DNA of 47,125 nucleotides from an uncultured Alphaproteobacteria bacterium (GCA_903874955.1 CAIQTY010000020.1:1-47125), one strand, 5' to 3'. Positions 7,613-17,165 are shown, numbered from the stretch's first letter. The notes: a model not told the origin generated them from the sequence alone. A program made the numbers and translations.

Positions 7613-8845
7613 TTAACGAAGCAGCGTTAGCGCTACTTCTGGCTGTTTGTTTGCTTGAGCGAGCATGGACATTGCAGCTTGAACTAAAACACTCTGGGCT
7701 GATAAGTTCGATGACGCGCTTGCTATATCTGCATCAACTATTTCACCAAGTGCACTCTGCGCACTAATTAAATTATTTGCCGTAAATTCCTCTGCCTGCG
7801 TTAGTTGTGAAATTGTTGCGCCTATACCTGCACGAACAGTTGCAAGGCTAGAAATAGCAACATTTACTGTTGTAATTGCAGTTTGAGAAGTGGTTTGAGT
7901 TGTCATGCTGATTGTGTTCAGCGCATATTGGCCCTGCAGAGATTGAGGAACAGTAACATTAAGTTTGCTGTTAACATCATTGTTGGTGCCGGATTGAATA
8001 ACAAATACATTGCTTGTGCCAGAACCCAACGTAAGATTAACTCCTGTTTGAGTAGTAGTCGGGACCAGAGTTATTGGTGAATTACCAATAGCTGGAATTG
8101 TCACTGTAGCAATAGAATTACCGCTTGAATCATAAAAATCTATGTATTGAACTGGGGTATTCGCTGCAGTTTTTATAGCAGCATTGGCAGTTGCTGTTGT
8201 TGTCACGGCAGTTTTGGCAGTACCGTTTGATGCAGTAGTAGCTGTTGTCCATGTCATGGTCATTAGACCGGCGTTATCCATTGTTAGGTCTACTGTGTCG
8301 CATTGGGCTGGAGTAGAGGAATAGTGAATAGAATTTGATTGAAAATTTATAGCACTACCATTTAATAAGTTAGTATTGGCTGTAGAGCCTGAGGCAATCG
8401 ATGCTAGCATACCTGTAGTTCCGCCTGACAATAGGAAAAGCCCATTAAAAGAAGCGCTATTACCAATTTTGTCAAAAAGCGTCAGTAAACTTGTAACTTC
8501 TGGCTGAATTGTCGCAACGCGCTGGGCGTCTGTAAGCACACCGTTGGCGCTTTCTGCAGCTAACACTGACAAGCGCCCAAGAATTTGGTTTTGCTGGGCT
8601 AACGCGCCGTCAACTGTTTGCAACATGGAAATTCCCTGACCAATATTCTGCTGGTCTTGGAGCATTGCTGCGATTTGGCTGCTCATTAAACTGGCTATAG
8701 CCAATCCTGCTGGATCATCTGCTGCTCCATTGATTCTTAGTCCACTCGCTAGTTCCTGTGATGTTTGATTTAATGCCGCGCTATTGGAATTCAAACTCCT
8801 AGCAGCAACTATAGATGATTGGTTAGTTCGAATTGATAAAGTCAT
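7613..8845 (-). CDS. Flagellin 2
   Basis: A 410-residue filament protein paralogous to its neighbours. The N-terminus (MTLSIRTNQSSIVAARSL, LASGLRINGAADDPAGLA) and C-terminus (LATVRAGIGATISQLTQ, ending VALTLLR) keep the flagellin core. The middle, about residues 145-300, diverges strongly and is rich in Thr, Asn and Ser. The LASGLRINGAADDP block is nearly identical in copies 1 and 2, while the central domains hardly align. This suggests divergence of the exposed part with conservation of the filament core. AAGGGAC precedes the ATG, with a sigma-54 promoter 43 bases upstream. Confidence 0.95.
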   Translation of the reverse strand: MTLSIRTNQSSIVAARSLNSNSAALNQTSQELASGLRINGAADDPAGLAIASLMSSQIAAMLQDQQNIGQGISMLQTVDGALAQQNQILGRLSVLAAESANGVLTDAQRVATIQPEVTSLLTLFDKIGNSASFNGLFLLSGGTTGMLASIASGSTANTNLLNGSAINFQSNSIHYSSTPAQCDTVDLTMDNAGLMTMTWTTATTASNGTAKTAVTTTATANAAIKTAANTPVQYIDFYDSSGNSIATVTIPAIGNSPITLVPTTTQTGVNLTLGSGTSNVFVIQSGTNNDVNSKLNVTVPQSLQGQYALNTISMTTQTTSQTAITTVNVAISSLATVRAGIGATISQLTQAEEFTANNLISAQSALGEIVDADIASASSNLSAQSVLVQAAMSMLAQANKQPEVALTLLR

Positions 8846-8887
8846 GTTAGTTTAGTCCCTTTGACGGTTTTGTTATAATAAAGTTAG

Positions 8888-8903
8888 TGCAACATGCATA
8901 CCA
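8888..8903 (-). promoter_or_regulatory. Sigma-54 promoter of flagellin 2
   Basis: The minus strand reads TGGTATGCATGTTGCA. It keeps the GG-N10-GC spacing and the CATGTTGCA half of the flagellin 1 promoter. Confidence 0.85.
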
Positions 8904-8942
8904 ATATTGTTGATATATATATCACACTAAAAGAGACAGTAT

Positions 8943-8963
8943 CTGGGTGCATAAAGCACCCAG
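8943..8963 (-). terminator. Hairpin between flagellins 3 and 2
   Basis: CTGGGTGC and GCACCCAG form a perfect 8-bp stem around ATAAA. It stands 40 bases upstream of the flagellin 2 promoter and 225 bases past the flagellin 3 stop. It may end the flagellin 3 transcript, although the T tract is poor, or it may be a protein-binding palindrome. The rest of 8904-9187 is AT-rich and shows no gene. Confidence 0.4.
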
Positions 8964-9187
8964 CAAGTTCTGCTCATAAAAATCAACTACAAATGCCTGA
9001 TTTATTGGATTTTTCTTATATTAAATATTAATTTTACAAAAATTATATTTATATTTCTTGTTATAGATTTTAAAATAAAATCATTTAACCGTTGCATAAA
9101 AATCATAATAAAAAAGCTGCAATATTTTTTGCCGAACCTAAACTAGGCAAAAAGATCCATACAAAAAATAATGTTTTTACTTTCGCC

Positions 9188-10438
9188 TTAACGAAGCAGA
9201 GTCAATATGATTTCACTCTGCTTGTTAGCTTGCTCAAGCATCGCTGTAGCGGCTTTAACCAAAACACTTTGTGCTGCTAAATCTGCCGAAGCTGATGCTA
9301 TATCAAGGTCTGTAATTTGGCACAAGGCTGTTTGAGCATTGATTAGACTACCTGCAACGAATTCCTCTGCTTGGTTTAACTGAGAAATCGTTGCACCTAT
9401 ACTTGCTCTAACCGTTGCAATAGATGAGATTGCAGTAGAAACTGTGGTTATTGCGACTTGCGCAAGTGATTGGGTTACCATACTAAGTCCCGTTAAACCA
9501 TAGTCTCTTTTGAGGGATTCGGGGACTGTTATAACCAATTCGCTATTCGCATTATTTTCTGTACCATATTGAATGATAAACTGATTGACTGTGCCTGCAG
9601 CTAACGGAGTAGTACTGCCACTATTAGTGCTATTAAAACTAAAATATCCAGGGGCACTACTAGTGTCAGTTGGTACCAGACCTGATACACCAGGTTGTAC
9701 TGTAAGAGTAGCAATTACATCACCACTCGCATTGCTATAGGTAATAGTTTGTAAAGTGGCCGTACCACCAGTTGCTGAACCACTATATAGATTAGCGCTT
9801 CCTTTAGCCGTTGTGATCAACCCTGCTGAGCTAGTCCAGGTAAGAACTGTCTGACCCTGAGCATCAAGAGTCATTGTCACAGTATCTGTTGAGGTTATAA
9901 GGTTTGATTGCAAAGCTATTATAGCTGATCCGTTTGGTGTAGTTGTAGCCTGTGTTACAAGATTACTATCTTGGGTTGCACCTGGATTAACTGTTGCAAT
10001 AGCCCCTGTTGTTCCACCTGATAAAACTGCTAGTCCATTGAATGCTGCGCTATACCCAATTTTATCGAACTGTGATAACAAACTAGTAACTTCAGGTTGA
10101 ATGGTTGAAGCACGCTGAGCATTGGTCAAAACACCGTTAGCGCTTTCTGCAGCAAGAGTTGCTAATCGCTGAAGAATTTGGTTCTGTTGTTCAAGGGTTC
10201 CATCGATGATCTGTGCAAGGGAGATACCCTGACCAATATTTTGCTGATCTTGCATTAATCCACTTACTTTACTGCTCATTAAGCTTGAAATGGCAAGCCC
10301 TGCAGGGTCGTCTGATGCATTATTAATTCTTAATCCACTTGCTAGTCGCTGGGAAACTAAAGCCAAAGAAGCGCTATTATCATTTAAGCTTCTGGCCGCC
10401 ACCAAAGACGCTGAATTGGCTCGAATTGACATAGTCAT
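9188..10438 (-). CDS. Flagellin 3
   Basis: The longest copy, 416 residues. The core helices are conserved (MTMSIRANSASLVAARSL, LASGLRINNASDDPAGLA, then IATVRASIGATISQLNQ and the end IILTLLR). The central domain, about residues 145-305, is again unlike those of the other two and contains Gly/Thr/Ser-rich stretches. It is the first of the cluster in transcription order, but each copy has its own promoter, so this is a set of monocistronic genes rather than an operon. AGGGA precedes the ATG. Confidence 0.95.
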   Translation of the reverse strand: MTMSIRANSASLVAARSLNDNSASLALVSQRLASGLRINNASDDPAGLAISSLMSSKVSGLMQDQQNIGQGISLAQIIDGTLEQQNQILQRLATLAAESANGVLTNAQRASTIQPEVTSLLSQFDKIGYSAAFNGLAVLSGGTTGAIATVNPGATQDSNLVTQATTTPNGSAIIALQSNLITSTDTVTMTLDAQGQTVLTWTSSAGLITTAKGSANLYSGSATGGTATLQTITYSNASGDVIATLTVQPGVSGLVPTDTSSAPGYFSFNSTNSGSTTPLAAGTVNQFIIQYGTENNANSELVITVPESLKRDYGLTGLSMVTQSLAQVAITTVSTAISSIATVRASIGATISQLNQAEEFVAGSLINAQTALCQITDLDIASASADLAAQSVLVKAATAMLEQANKQSEIILTLLR

Positions 10439-10476
10439 GGTAAAAAATCCCTAAATAATTCTCTTTCCTGGCTTAC

Positions 10477-10492
10477 TGCAACCAACATACCA
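10477..10492 (-). promoter_or_regulatory. Sigma-54 promoter of flagellin 3
   Basis: The minus strand reads TGGTATGTTGGTTGCA, with GG and GC ten bases apart, 39 bases upstream of the ATG. Confidence 0.83.
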
Positions 10493-11256
10493 AGTTGGTT
10501 GGCACAAAAGAAAATTAATCAAAAAATTTAATAAAATATTTTTAAAAAAACAAATAAGATTGGTTTTTTTCTAATATTCGTGCAGGTTTTTAGCTAATTT
10601 TTTTGACACATCAGATTTAAGAATTTTTATCAAAAAAGGCACATATTCAAATTTTAGTTGCCTAAATATCACTATTTTAAAGATTTTATATTACCTTTTT
10701 GCTTTCTCACTCTCTAGAAAAAAACATAATCAGGTAATTTCTGCCAACTTTTTTTATTATATTAGTAAAAATTTACCTATCTTCTAGGTTATCAATCTGT
10801 AACGCTGGCTATGTCAAAGATTTAAGACATTGTTATGAATGGATTTATTTCATCGATCTCGCTTGATTGATATTTAATATGTTGAGTACTCTTAACATGT
10901 CGTACAATGTAACGTAAACACATGTATTCTCTGATTTCAATTTTTCAAATTACCGTTTTTAGATTTTGTCACTTTGTAAGGTTAGCCAAGCATTTCAGCA
11001 TAGATAAAGAACACAAATAGGATTATTGATTTAAAGCCTGCAGAAAAAACTGAAATAACAATAAAAGAAGATCATTATCAAATTAAAATAGAAACCTATA
11101 AGCAGATCAGTGCTATAGAATTAGCCCAAGACAATCACTCCACAACAGAATAATTTTCCAAAAAATCCATTCTTTATAAAATATTAAGACCATTTTGATA
11201 AGATTTTCCTACGCAATATTTAAAACTTTTTGGGTATCTAAAAAGGGAGCGTTTGA
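10493..11256. other. Long AT-rich gene-free stretch upstream of NHL protein 1
   Basis: No intact gene is seen in this stretch. It contains many A/T runs, one short coding-looking remnant near 11004-11153, and the ribosome binding site AAGGGAGCG before the NHL gene. No convincing promoter, tRNA or hairpin was found. Confidence 0.5.
11004..11153 (+). pseudogene. Possible C-terminal gene remnant
   Basis: An open frame of 49 codons has no ATG, GTG or TTG at its beginning, yet has protein-like composition (LKPAEKTEITIKEDHYQIKI, then ISAIELAQDN) and ends at TAA. It may be the 3' end of a decayed gene. It matches no family that I recognise, and chance is a real alternative. Confidence 0.25.
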
Positions 11257-13323
11257 ATGGTGTGGTTTCAAAAACAGAATATTCCCCAATTATTAATACT
11301 AATCCTAGGATTTATTGCACCATTCGACATTCAAGCTAGTTATACATCTTCAACATTTGCAGGCAATTATAATGGCGGAATCCCAGGATTTTCAGGGGAT
11401 GGCAGCCTTGCCACATCAACTTCAACGCCTACTCTTTTGAATCAACCAAACGCAATTTGCCAAGATGCCACCGGGAATATATATATCGTAGATACGGTAA
11501 ATAATGTTGCGCGAAAAGTTAACGCCAATAATTTTATATCTACTATTGCAGGAAACCAAACAACATACACATCAGGCTCTCCCGTTGTCACGGGTGGCTA
11601 CGGAGGAGACGGTCATTTTGCTACTGCTGCATATCTCAACAATCCGCAAGGAATTTGCGTTGATAATGCAGGTTTTGTCTACATAGCTGATACTTTAAAT
11701 AATGTTATCCGGTTTATTCTTTCACCATTAATTGATACTGTTGCGGGTACACAAATAACATATTCTCCCGGAGGCACTCCACAAGCAGGAGGGTTTTCAG
11801 GTGATGGAGGCGCAGCTACTTCTGCATCTTTAAATTCTCCCTGTGGATTATGTTTGGATAACACAAAAAAGTACCTTTATATCGCTGATTCAGGGAATCA
11901 CGCTATCCGAATGATCAACCTGAACGTTTCACCCCAAACTATTACAACAGTAGCAGGAACTGGGGGATCCTCCGGTTATTCCGTCGATCCAGGCCCTGCA
12001 ACAAGTGCATTATTAAATACCCCTAGTGCAATTTGCTTGGATGCCTCAGGTAATCTTTATATCGCTGATACTGGTAACAATGTTGTGCGTTTTGTCTATC
12101 AAAGCAATGTAGCCAGCTCAACGTATACAACTGGAAATATATATACAATTGCTGGTCAACAAACAGCTTATATGGGATCCACAATAAGTGTAGCTGGAGG
12201 GAATACTGGTGATGGAGGATCGCCAACAAGCGCCTTATTAAATAGCCCAAGTGGAATAAGTCTTGATAGTCTTGGCAATATCTACATTGCTGATACAGCT
12301 AATAATCGCATCAGAAAGATCAATAGCTCATTTACAACTATTACTGCTTTTTCTGGCACAGGAACAGCTGGTTACCTTGATAGTAGCACTATTTCACTAG
12401 CTCAATTCAACGGTCCCAGAGGAATTTTTGTTGATAAGACAAGTAATGTGTATGTCGCAGATACTCTGAACAATGTAATTCGCAAGCTTATCAGCCCTGG
12501 CACCACCTATATACCTGGTACTGATGAAAATAATTCAGCGATCCCCAGGCAGGATGTTATAAGTATTGGAGGGTCTGGAGGTTTTTCTGCCTATGCTGCA
12601 CCTTTGGCAAACACCAGAACCCTTTCTATAACACTGACCCAAACAGGTATCCCTGGAATTTCAAATAGTATTGCATGCAGCGCCGCTACATTTCCCAATA
12701 CTCTTAAGGAGCTTCGTTTATGTGGAGATGCAACCTATTTCGATTTAGTATGCGGAACCGGGTCAGGGCTTCCAACGCCACCGGCTAATTGTAATATTCG
12801 CTTTATGCTTACAACCGGACCAACTAACCCGTGTAGCTGGTTTCAAAGCGCAATACCAGCTAGTTGTTGCGTTTATATTCAGCCTGGATCGGCTGATCCG
12901 ATGCTCACAACCGGGATATTAGATGTGCCGTGCAACCTTAACATTGGAAACGCGCTCTCAAGCACGAGCGGTGGTTTAAACAATGGAGTGAATGGAGGAA
13001 TAAGTATTCCAGCAGCAATCAGTACCGTGAACTCTATTATTAGTGTAAAAAATTCAAGTGCCCACCCAATATTAACGCTGAATGCTAATACAATTTTTGC
13101 TAATGCTGTACATGGTGTAAGTTTATCCGGGCATTATACAGCTACTTTTAATAAAACTTCTGATATTTATGCTCCAACTTTAACCGGAACAAATAAAATC
13201 AGTAAACTTATCATTGGACCCAACGTTACGCTGACCGTAAATAGTTCGGGAGCGTATGACAGTTTGCCACTGACTTTCTTAGCAGCAACGTCTAAATGCA
13301 ATATATCTGGGGCAAATCCATAA
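11257..13323 (+). CDS. Exported NHL beta-propeller protein with a novel C-terminal domain
   Basis: The product has 688 residues. A signal peptide (IPQLLILILGFIAPFDIQAS) is followed by about six NHL repeats over residues 30-415. Each has the blade pattern G-GDGG..ATSA.LN.P.GIC.D..GN.YIADT.NN.IR (clear units at YIADTLNNVIR, YIADSGNHAIRMI, LYIADTGNNVVR). NHL propellers bind proteins or ligands and are common in surface proteins. From about residue 418 a second domain begins (TTYIPGTDENN, then SGGFSAYAAP, FPNTLKELRLCGDATYFDL, LPTPPANCNIRFML). Two other proteins in this window share it and I know no name for it. Several Cys are concentrated in this domain, which suits disulfide bonding outside the cytoplasm. 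The start is supported by AGGGAGCG. Confidence 0.85.
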   Translation: MVWFQKQNIPQLLILILGFIAPFDIQASYTSSTFAGNYNGGIPGFSGDGSLATSTSTPTLLNQPNAICQDATGNIYIVDTVNNVARKVNANNFISTIAGNQTTYTSGSPVVTGGYGGDGHFATAAYLNNPQGICVDNAGFVYIADTLNNVIRFILSPLIDTVAGTQITYSPGGTPQAGGFSGDGGAATSASLNSPCGLCLDNTKKYLYIADSGNHAIRMINLNVSPQTITTVAGTGGSSGYSVDPGPATSALLNTPSAICLDASGNLYIADTGNNVVRFVYQSNVASSTYTTGNIYTIAGQQTAYMGSTISVAGGNTGDGGSPTSALLNSPSGISLDSLGNIYIADTANNRIRKINSSFTTITAFSGTGTAGYLDSSTISLAQFNGPRGIFVDKTSNVYVADTLNNVIRKLISPGTTYIPGTDENNSAIPRQDVISIGGSGGFSAYAAPLANTRTLSITLTQTGIPGISNSIACSAATFPNTLKELRLCGDATYFDLVCGTGSGLPTPPANCNIRFMLTTGPTNPCSWFQSAIPASCCVYIQPGSADPMLTTGILDVPCNLNIGNALSSTSGGLNNGVNGGISIPAAISTVNSIISVKNSSAHPILTLNANTIFANAVHGVSLSGHYTATFNKTSDIYAPTLTGTNKISKLIIGPNVTLTVNSSGAYDSLPLTFLAATSKCNISGANP

Positions 13324-13324
13324 C

Positions 13325-14074
13325 TTATGCAGCATTTAAAAGCGGTCTAACATAAGGGGTGTCTAGTAACCTTAGTAAGGCCATCCATTCAAGATTAAGA
13401 TGGTTTTCACGCTTTGATAGAGCTTGCTCATGAGCCCTAACACACACTTCGGTTGGAATTGTGCATATTGGCAGCCCTTGCCCCAAGGTTTTAACTTGAA
13501 TTTCGGCTGCTTTTTCCAGCATATACATCAACATAAAAGCTTCAGGAATAGTCGCCCCTGCTGTTAGTGAACCATGATTACGCAAAAGCATTACCTTTTT
13601 GTCACCAAGGTCACGTGCGATGGTAACTTTTTCATCTTCACGCATGGCAATGCCCTCATAGTCGTGGTAAGCGACATCACCAAACAAATGAAGCGCGTGC
13701 TGAGAAATCGGTAAGAGCCCATCTTTTACGGAACTCACTGCAACGCCATTAACGGTGTGGAGATGAAGCACGCAACTAACATCGGGTCTTGCTGCATGAG
13801 TTGCACCATGGATTACGGCACCGGCTGGGTTAATTGCATGCTTTGTATCACTTAGTATTTCACCTTCAAAACTAACCTTTATAAGGTTATCTGGTGTTAC
13901 TTCATGAAAATGAAGCCCAAACGGATTAATTAAAAAACATCCTGGCTGTTCTGGCACTCTTGCTGTAAAGTGCGTATAAATTAGATCTGTCCAACCGAAC
14001 ATACCAGCTAAATGATATGCTGCTGTCAGCTCGAGTCGAGCTTTCCATTCACCTTCAGAAACATTACACCGCAT
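13325..14074 (-). CDS. Class II aldolase/adducin family protein
   Basis: The family cleaves or isomerises sugar phosphates (L-fuculose-1-phosphate, L-ribulose-5-phosphate) with a bound zinc, but many members have unknown substrates. Visible here are GWTDLIYTHFTARVP (substrate loop), VIHGATHAARPDVSCVLHLH (the usual position of two zinc His), ISQHALHLFGDVAYHDYEG and the late LLRNHGSLTAGATIPEAF, which supplies the third His. The length, 249 residues, fits the subgroup close to adducin head domains. It is convergent with the NHL gene, with one base between the stops. No pathway partner lies nearby, so the substrate cannot be inferred. Confidence 0.88.
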   Translation of the reverse strand: MRCNVSEGEWKARLELTAAYHLAGMFGWTDLIYTHFTARVPEQPGCFLINPFGLHFHEVTPDNLIKVSFEGEILSDTKHAINPAGAVIHGATHAARPDVSCVLHLHTVNGVAVSSVKDGLLPISQHALHLFGDVAYHDYEGIAMREDEKVTIARDLGDKKVMLLRNHGSLTAGATIPEAFMLMYMLEKAAEIQVKTLGQGLPICTIPTEVCVRAHEQALSKRENHLNLEWMALLRLLDTPYVRPLLNAA

Positions 14075-14345
14075 AAATATATACTTTAAAATAAGGAGTT
14101 ACATCTATAACTTAAAAAAGAAATAGTTAAATTTTTATTAAAAGTGAATTTTATTCTCGAGATTTCGTTCAAAAAAGATCATTAGAGCTAAATCAACAAA
14201 GTTTGTAAACTAAATAAGTTATATGTTTAACAGATATTATTGAATTCATTTGTCACTAAAAAAACAAATTTCGCCATAATAGATTAGCTTTTGAATCCGC
14301 ATGATTTCTAGGGTAAAGTGAAAAAAAATAAACTAGAGTTTTCAA

Positions 14346-14645
14346 ATGATAATTTTAGGGCCACTTCTAAACGTTGTATCCTTCGCTCTTGGCCTCTACA
14401 AAATGGCGCTCACTATTTATATAGTCTTAGGCTGGCTTGAGGCTTTTAATATTATTAATAGGTATAATACGTTTGTTTATAATGCTCATAATTTTCTTCA
14501 AAGCATCATTGAACCCGTATTAGGTCCCATAAGAAGAGTAATCCCTCCGATAAGCGGGTGGGACCTATCACCAATTGCCTTAATTTTTATTATTTATTTT
14601 TTTGAGGGTGTGCTCTTGGAAATTATGAAAAAGTTCCCATCTTAA
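14346..14645 (+). CDS. YggT family membrane protein
   Basis: A 99-residue integral membrane protein with two hydrophobic spans (about residues 3-30 and 70-93) and the central YggT signature (FLQSIIEPVLGPIRRVIPPI, then SPIALIFIIYFF). YggT proteins are implicated in osmotic tolerance and in positioning of division or membrane machinery; the exact role is unsettled. rbfA starts 18 bases after its stop, so the two are probably co-transcribed. Confidence 0.9.
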   Translation: MIILGPLLNVVSFALGLYKMALTIYIVLGWLEAFNIINRYNTFVYNAHNFLQSIIEPVLGPIRRVIPPISGWDLSPIALIFIIYFFEGVLLEIMKKFPS

Positions 14646-14663
14646 AATAATGAAGGAGAATTT

Positions 14664-15077
14664 ATGTTAAAACTTTTTGTTCCATCGAAAGCACCAAGCC
14701 ACCGCCAAGCAAGAGTTGCAGAAGAGGTGAAATTTCTACTCAGCCAACATTTACAGCGAGATAGTCTGCCCATTGAGCGCGATGAAGAAGACAATTTACT
14801 CAAACCTGGGGCACCCATTACAATTACGCACATTTCTATTTCTCCTGACCTGCGTCATGCTCAAGTAGGTGTTATGCCCCTTGGTGGCATTGGGCAAGAA
14901 ACAGTTGTTAAATTCATGAAAGCAAACGCGTGGCATTTAAAAACCATTCTATCAAAACAGCTAAAAACCAGAGTCGCACCAGACCTGCATTTTTTCCTGG
15001 ATGATCACTTTGACCAGGCTGATAGGATTGATAGGATCATCGGTAATATTGCCAAATCAGCAGGTAAAAAACACTAA
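14664..15077 (+). CDS. rbfA: Ribosome-binding factor A
   Basis: RbfA is a small KH-fold protein that binds the 30S subunit and helps the maturation of the 16S 5' end. It shows the family pattern RQARVAEEVKFLLSQHLQRD near the N-terminus, ITITHISISPDLRHAQVGVM in the central strands, and VAPDLHFFLDDHFDQADRID at the C-terminus (the RxxPxLxFxxD block). The length of 137 residues is typical. GAAGGAGAA lies before the ATG. The usual partner truB does not follow. Confidence 0.94.
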   Translation: MLKLFVPSKAPSHRQARVAEEVKFLLSQHLQRDSLPIERDEEDNLLKPGAPITITHISISPDLRHAQVGVMPLGGIGQETVVKFMKANAWHLKTILSKQLKTRVAPDLHFFLDDHFDQADRIDRIIGNIAKSAGKKH

Positions 15078-15104
15078 AAAGATTCCATACATTCATTTCG
15101 CAAT

Positions 15105-15860
15105 TTGGTTAAAATTGTGTTAACATTAAGAAAATGTAGCGAGTTAAATTCTTTGATCCGTTCAAATAATAATTTTTTTGAGCAATTTAAAGATCCCACA
15201 AGCATGGCTTCTCAGCCATTTTTCATGTGGAAAACAGCTGACGCTGCTGAAAATTTACCCGCTCCTTCAAGTTTTACGGGTAACCAACAGCAGTCTTTCT
15301 GGACTGGTCCAGTTTATCCCGCTACCAACCAAAAGCATGAGTTTAATTATGCAGAGCAGTTTGCTCCGCGGTATCAATCCTATCAGCCAAGCCCCCCACT
15401 TAACCAATCGCAATTCCAACCGGTTTTTACACCATTACAAACCAAAACAGCTCGGTTTCCTAAAAAAACTGCAAGACGAAAAGAAACTCTTTGGCAACAA
15501 TTCAAACGTGTTTATATCACAGAGGTAATAGCCTTCACTATGAGTAAATCAACACTTTTTACCCTAATCTTCTCCTTCATGTTTTTGGGATGTATTTTCT
15601 TTCTTAGTGGTTTTTTTGCAGCAACAAAGATTTACCAAACCCACGAAACTACGCAAGAACGCAGCAAAACCCATGAGCCAACCGAGACAGCAATGCTTCA
15701 GGGGCGCCCTGAGCGGATTGTTAATATGACCACAGGGGTTGGATACGCAGCACCCAAAGCTTACCAATACCAAGGTGGGGTTAAGATTGATCAAAATTCA
15801 AGACGGCCATCTCAATATGTTGAAAATCAAATTGCTGCAAACAACCCAAATTATCGGTAA
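15105..15860 (+). CDS. Single-span membrane protein, Gln/Pro-rich, unknown function
   Basis: I do not recognise this product of up to 251 residues. The start is uncertain: the frame opens at a TTG, and the first ATG is at 15204; neither has a clear ribosome binding site. The N-terminal half is cytosolic-looking, rich in Gln, Pro, Ser, Tyr and Phe (for example YQPSPPLNQSQFQPVFTPLQ). A basic patch (RFPKKTARRKETLWQQFKRV) is followed by one strongly hydrophobic helix at about residues 152-178 (LFTLIFSFMFLGCIFFLSGF). The C-terminal 70 residues are polar. The layout suggests a bitopic inner-membrane protein with a disordered cytoplasmic arm. It follows rbfA by 27 bases. Confidence 0.55.
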   Translation: MVKIVLTLRKCSELNSLIRSNNNFFEQFKDPTSMASQPFFMWKTADAAENLPAPSSFTGNQQQSFWTGPVYPATNQKHEFNYAEQFAPRYQSYQPSPPLNQSQFQPVFTPLQTKTARFPKKTARRKETLWQQFKRVYITEVIAFTMSKSTLFTLIFSFMFLGCIFFLSGFFAATKIYQTHETTQERSKTHEPTETAMLQGRPERIVNMTTGVGYAAPKAYQYQGGVKIDQNSRRPSQYVENQIAANNPNYR

Positions 15861-15980
15861 GTTTTTTCTTTTTAAATAACTAATATATTTAAGAATAAAA
15901 TTTGTAAAAACACTTTTTAGCATTGATAAATAATTTTCTGGTAACTATATTACCTTTATAAAAATATTTTTGTTTTAATC

Positions 15981-17009
15981 ATGCTAAAAAAATCATCCTG
16001 ATTGCCTTGCTTGCAAGTAATCCTATAACAGTCGCCTCTGATGCGGGTTTAAAAGCTCACGAAGAACACATTATCATTATTAACAGTTCGAACATTCATC
16101 TATTTGTGGCTCGTGAATATTGTCAAAATTTTAGGAATTTTCGACAAAATATTTACGACCAAGCAGAAAAAGCACCTCAAGACCGGAAAGATGCTGCACA
16201 ATCAACTATTGACAGTACAAAAATAATAGAAGGATATATCACCAATTGTATAATCGGAGAGATAACAAAAGAGAATCTGTTAAAGAAACTTTTTGAAGCA
16301 AGATTCAGCTTTTTAAGTTCAAGAAGAGACATAATAAAAATAACCAGAGAAAATATACAGAAAAAAGATACTACCTCTATAATTTATGCCCCAACCAAAC
16401 CTGATCTGTAATAAAAGCTTTGAGGAAGCAATTGAAATTTTTCAAATAGAATTCACAAAGGAGAGTTCCATAGAAAATAAAAAAACTTGTTTGCGCTACA
16501 TTGTGAATGCTTATGAAGAGATTATGAAAAATGCTAAACCAGCAAAATACAATAACTATCTTATAAACAAAACAAATGCTTCAGAGGCGCTAAAATCATT
16601 TTCATCATCATCCTGCTCTTCATCGCCAGAGACCACTAAACTTTTCCATGCGGGAACGAAAAAAGAACCAAAGCAAGCTACTCAGCAAAAAATGGCTCCT
16701 ACCAGCTATGATTCACTCAAAGGCAGCAAACAGGCAATTATTGATAAAATATTTGATCCAAAAGCACCCAACACCGTTAGCTTTTTAGAGTTTAAGAATC
16801 TATGGGAATATATTCATGGTGATAACAGCGTCCATGAAGACACAGGCAGCTCACACAAAAAACTTATCGCTGGGGATAAAACTTTTGGTACTTTCAGTCA
16901 TGGAGATAGTATGCTTTTTGGTCCGAGTATTATTGGACAGTTGCGTATACCCCTATTCGAAACTGGCTTCGCACCACCAGGTACTGTTTTAACCAGATTC
17001 AGCAGTTAA
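15981..17009 (+). pseudogene. Frameshifted exported protein with a possible HicA-like C-terminal domain
   Basis: Two frames join into one protein-like reading. The ATG at 15981 leads through seven A residues to an early stop. With eight A it would read MLKKIILIALLASN and on into the first frame, a good signal peptide ending at TVASDA. The first frame (to 16411) is helical and polar. It ends within a 26-base overlap with the second frame (16386-17009), where a CCCC run is the likely site of a one-base insertion. The second frame ends with SFLEFKNLWEYI, GSSHKKL and a short strand pattern, which recall the GSHxxF region of HicA-type mRNA interferases; that reading is weak. Two separate small genes, or slippage on the A run, are alternatives. 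Confidence 0.5.
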
Positions 17010-17165
17010 GAAAATCAGGAAAAACAGTTGGGGAAATACTACTAATTCCTACCTCAATGGCTGCTTTAAGTCATTCAAGAAAATACTTCGACATTGCAGC
17101 AAGTAGCTATTATTGTCGTTATTAGGTATTATTACATTTTGAAAAATTATTTAGGTTAGTCTTTT

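Noticed and set aside
9125..9153. TTTTTGCC/GGCAAAAA inverted repeat after flagellin 3 as its terminator
   Set aside because: On either strand the stem ends in an A run instead of a T run.
10601..10640. TTGACA with a TTTATC 17 bases downstream as a promoter
   Set aside because: The -10 is poor, the region is AT-rich, and no gene follows within 600 bases.
15178..15528. 116-codon plus-strand frame overlapping the membrane protein
   Set aside because: It has no ribosome binding site or motif and overlaps a more plausible frame that contains a membrane span.
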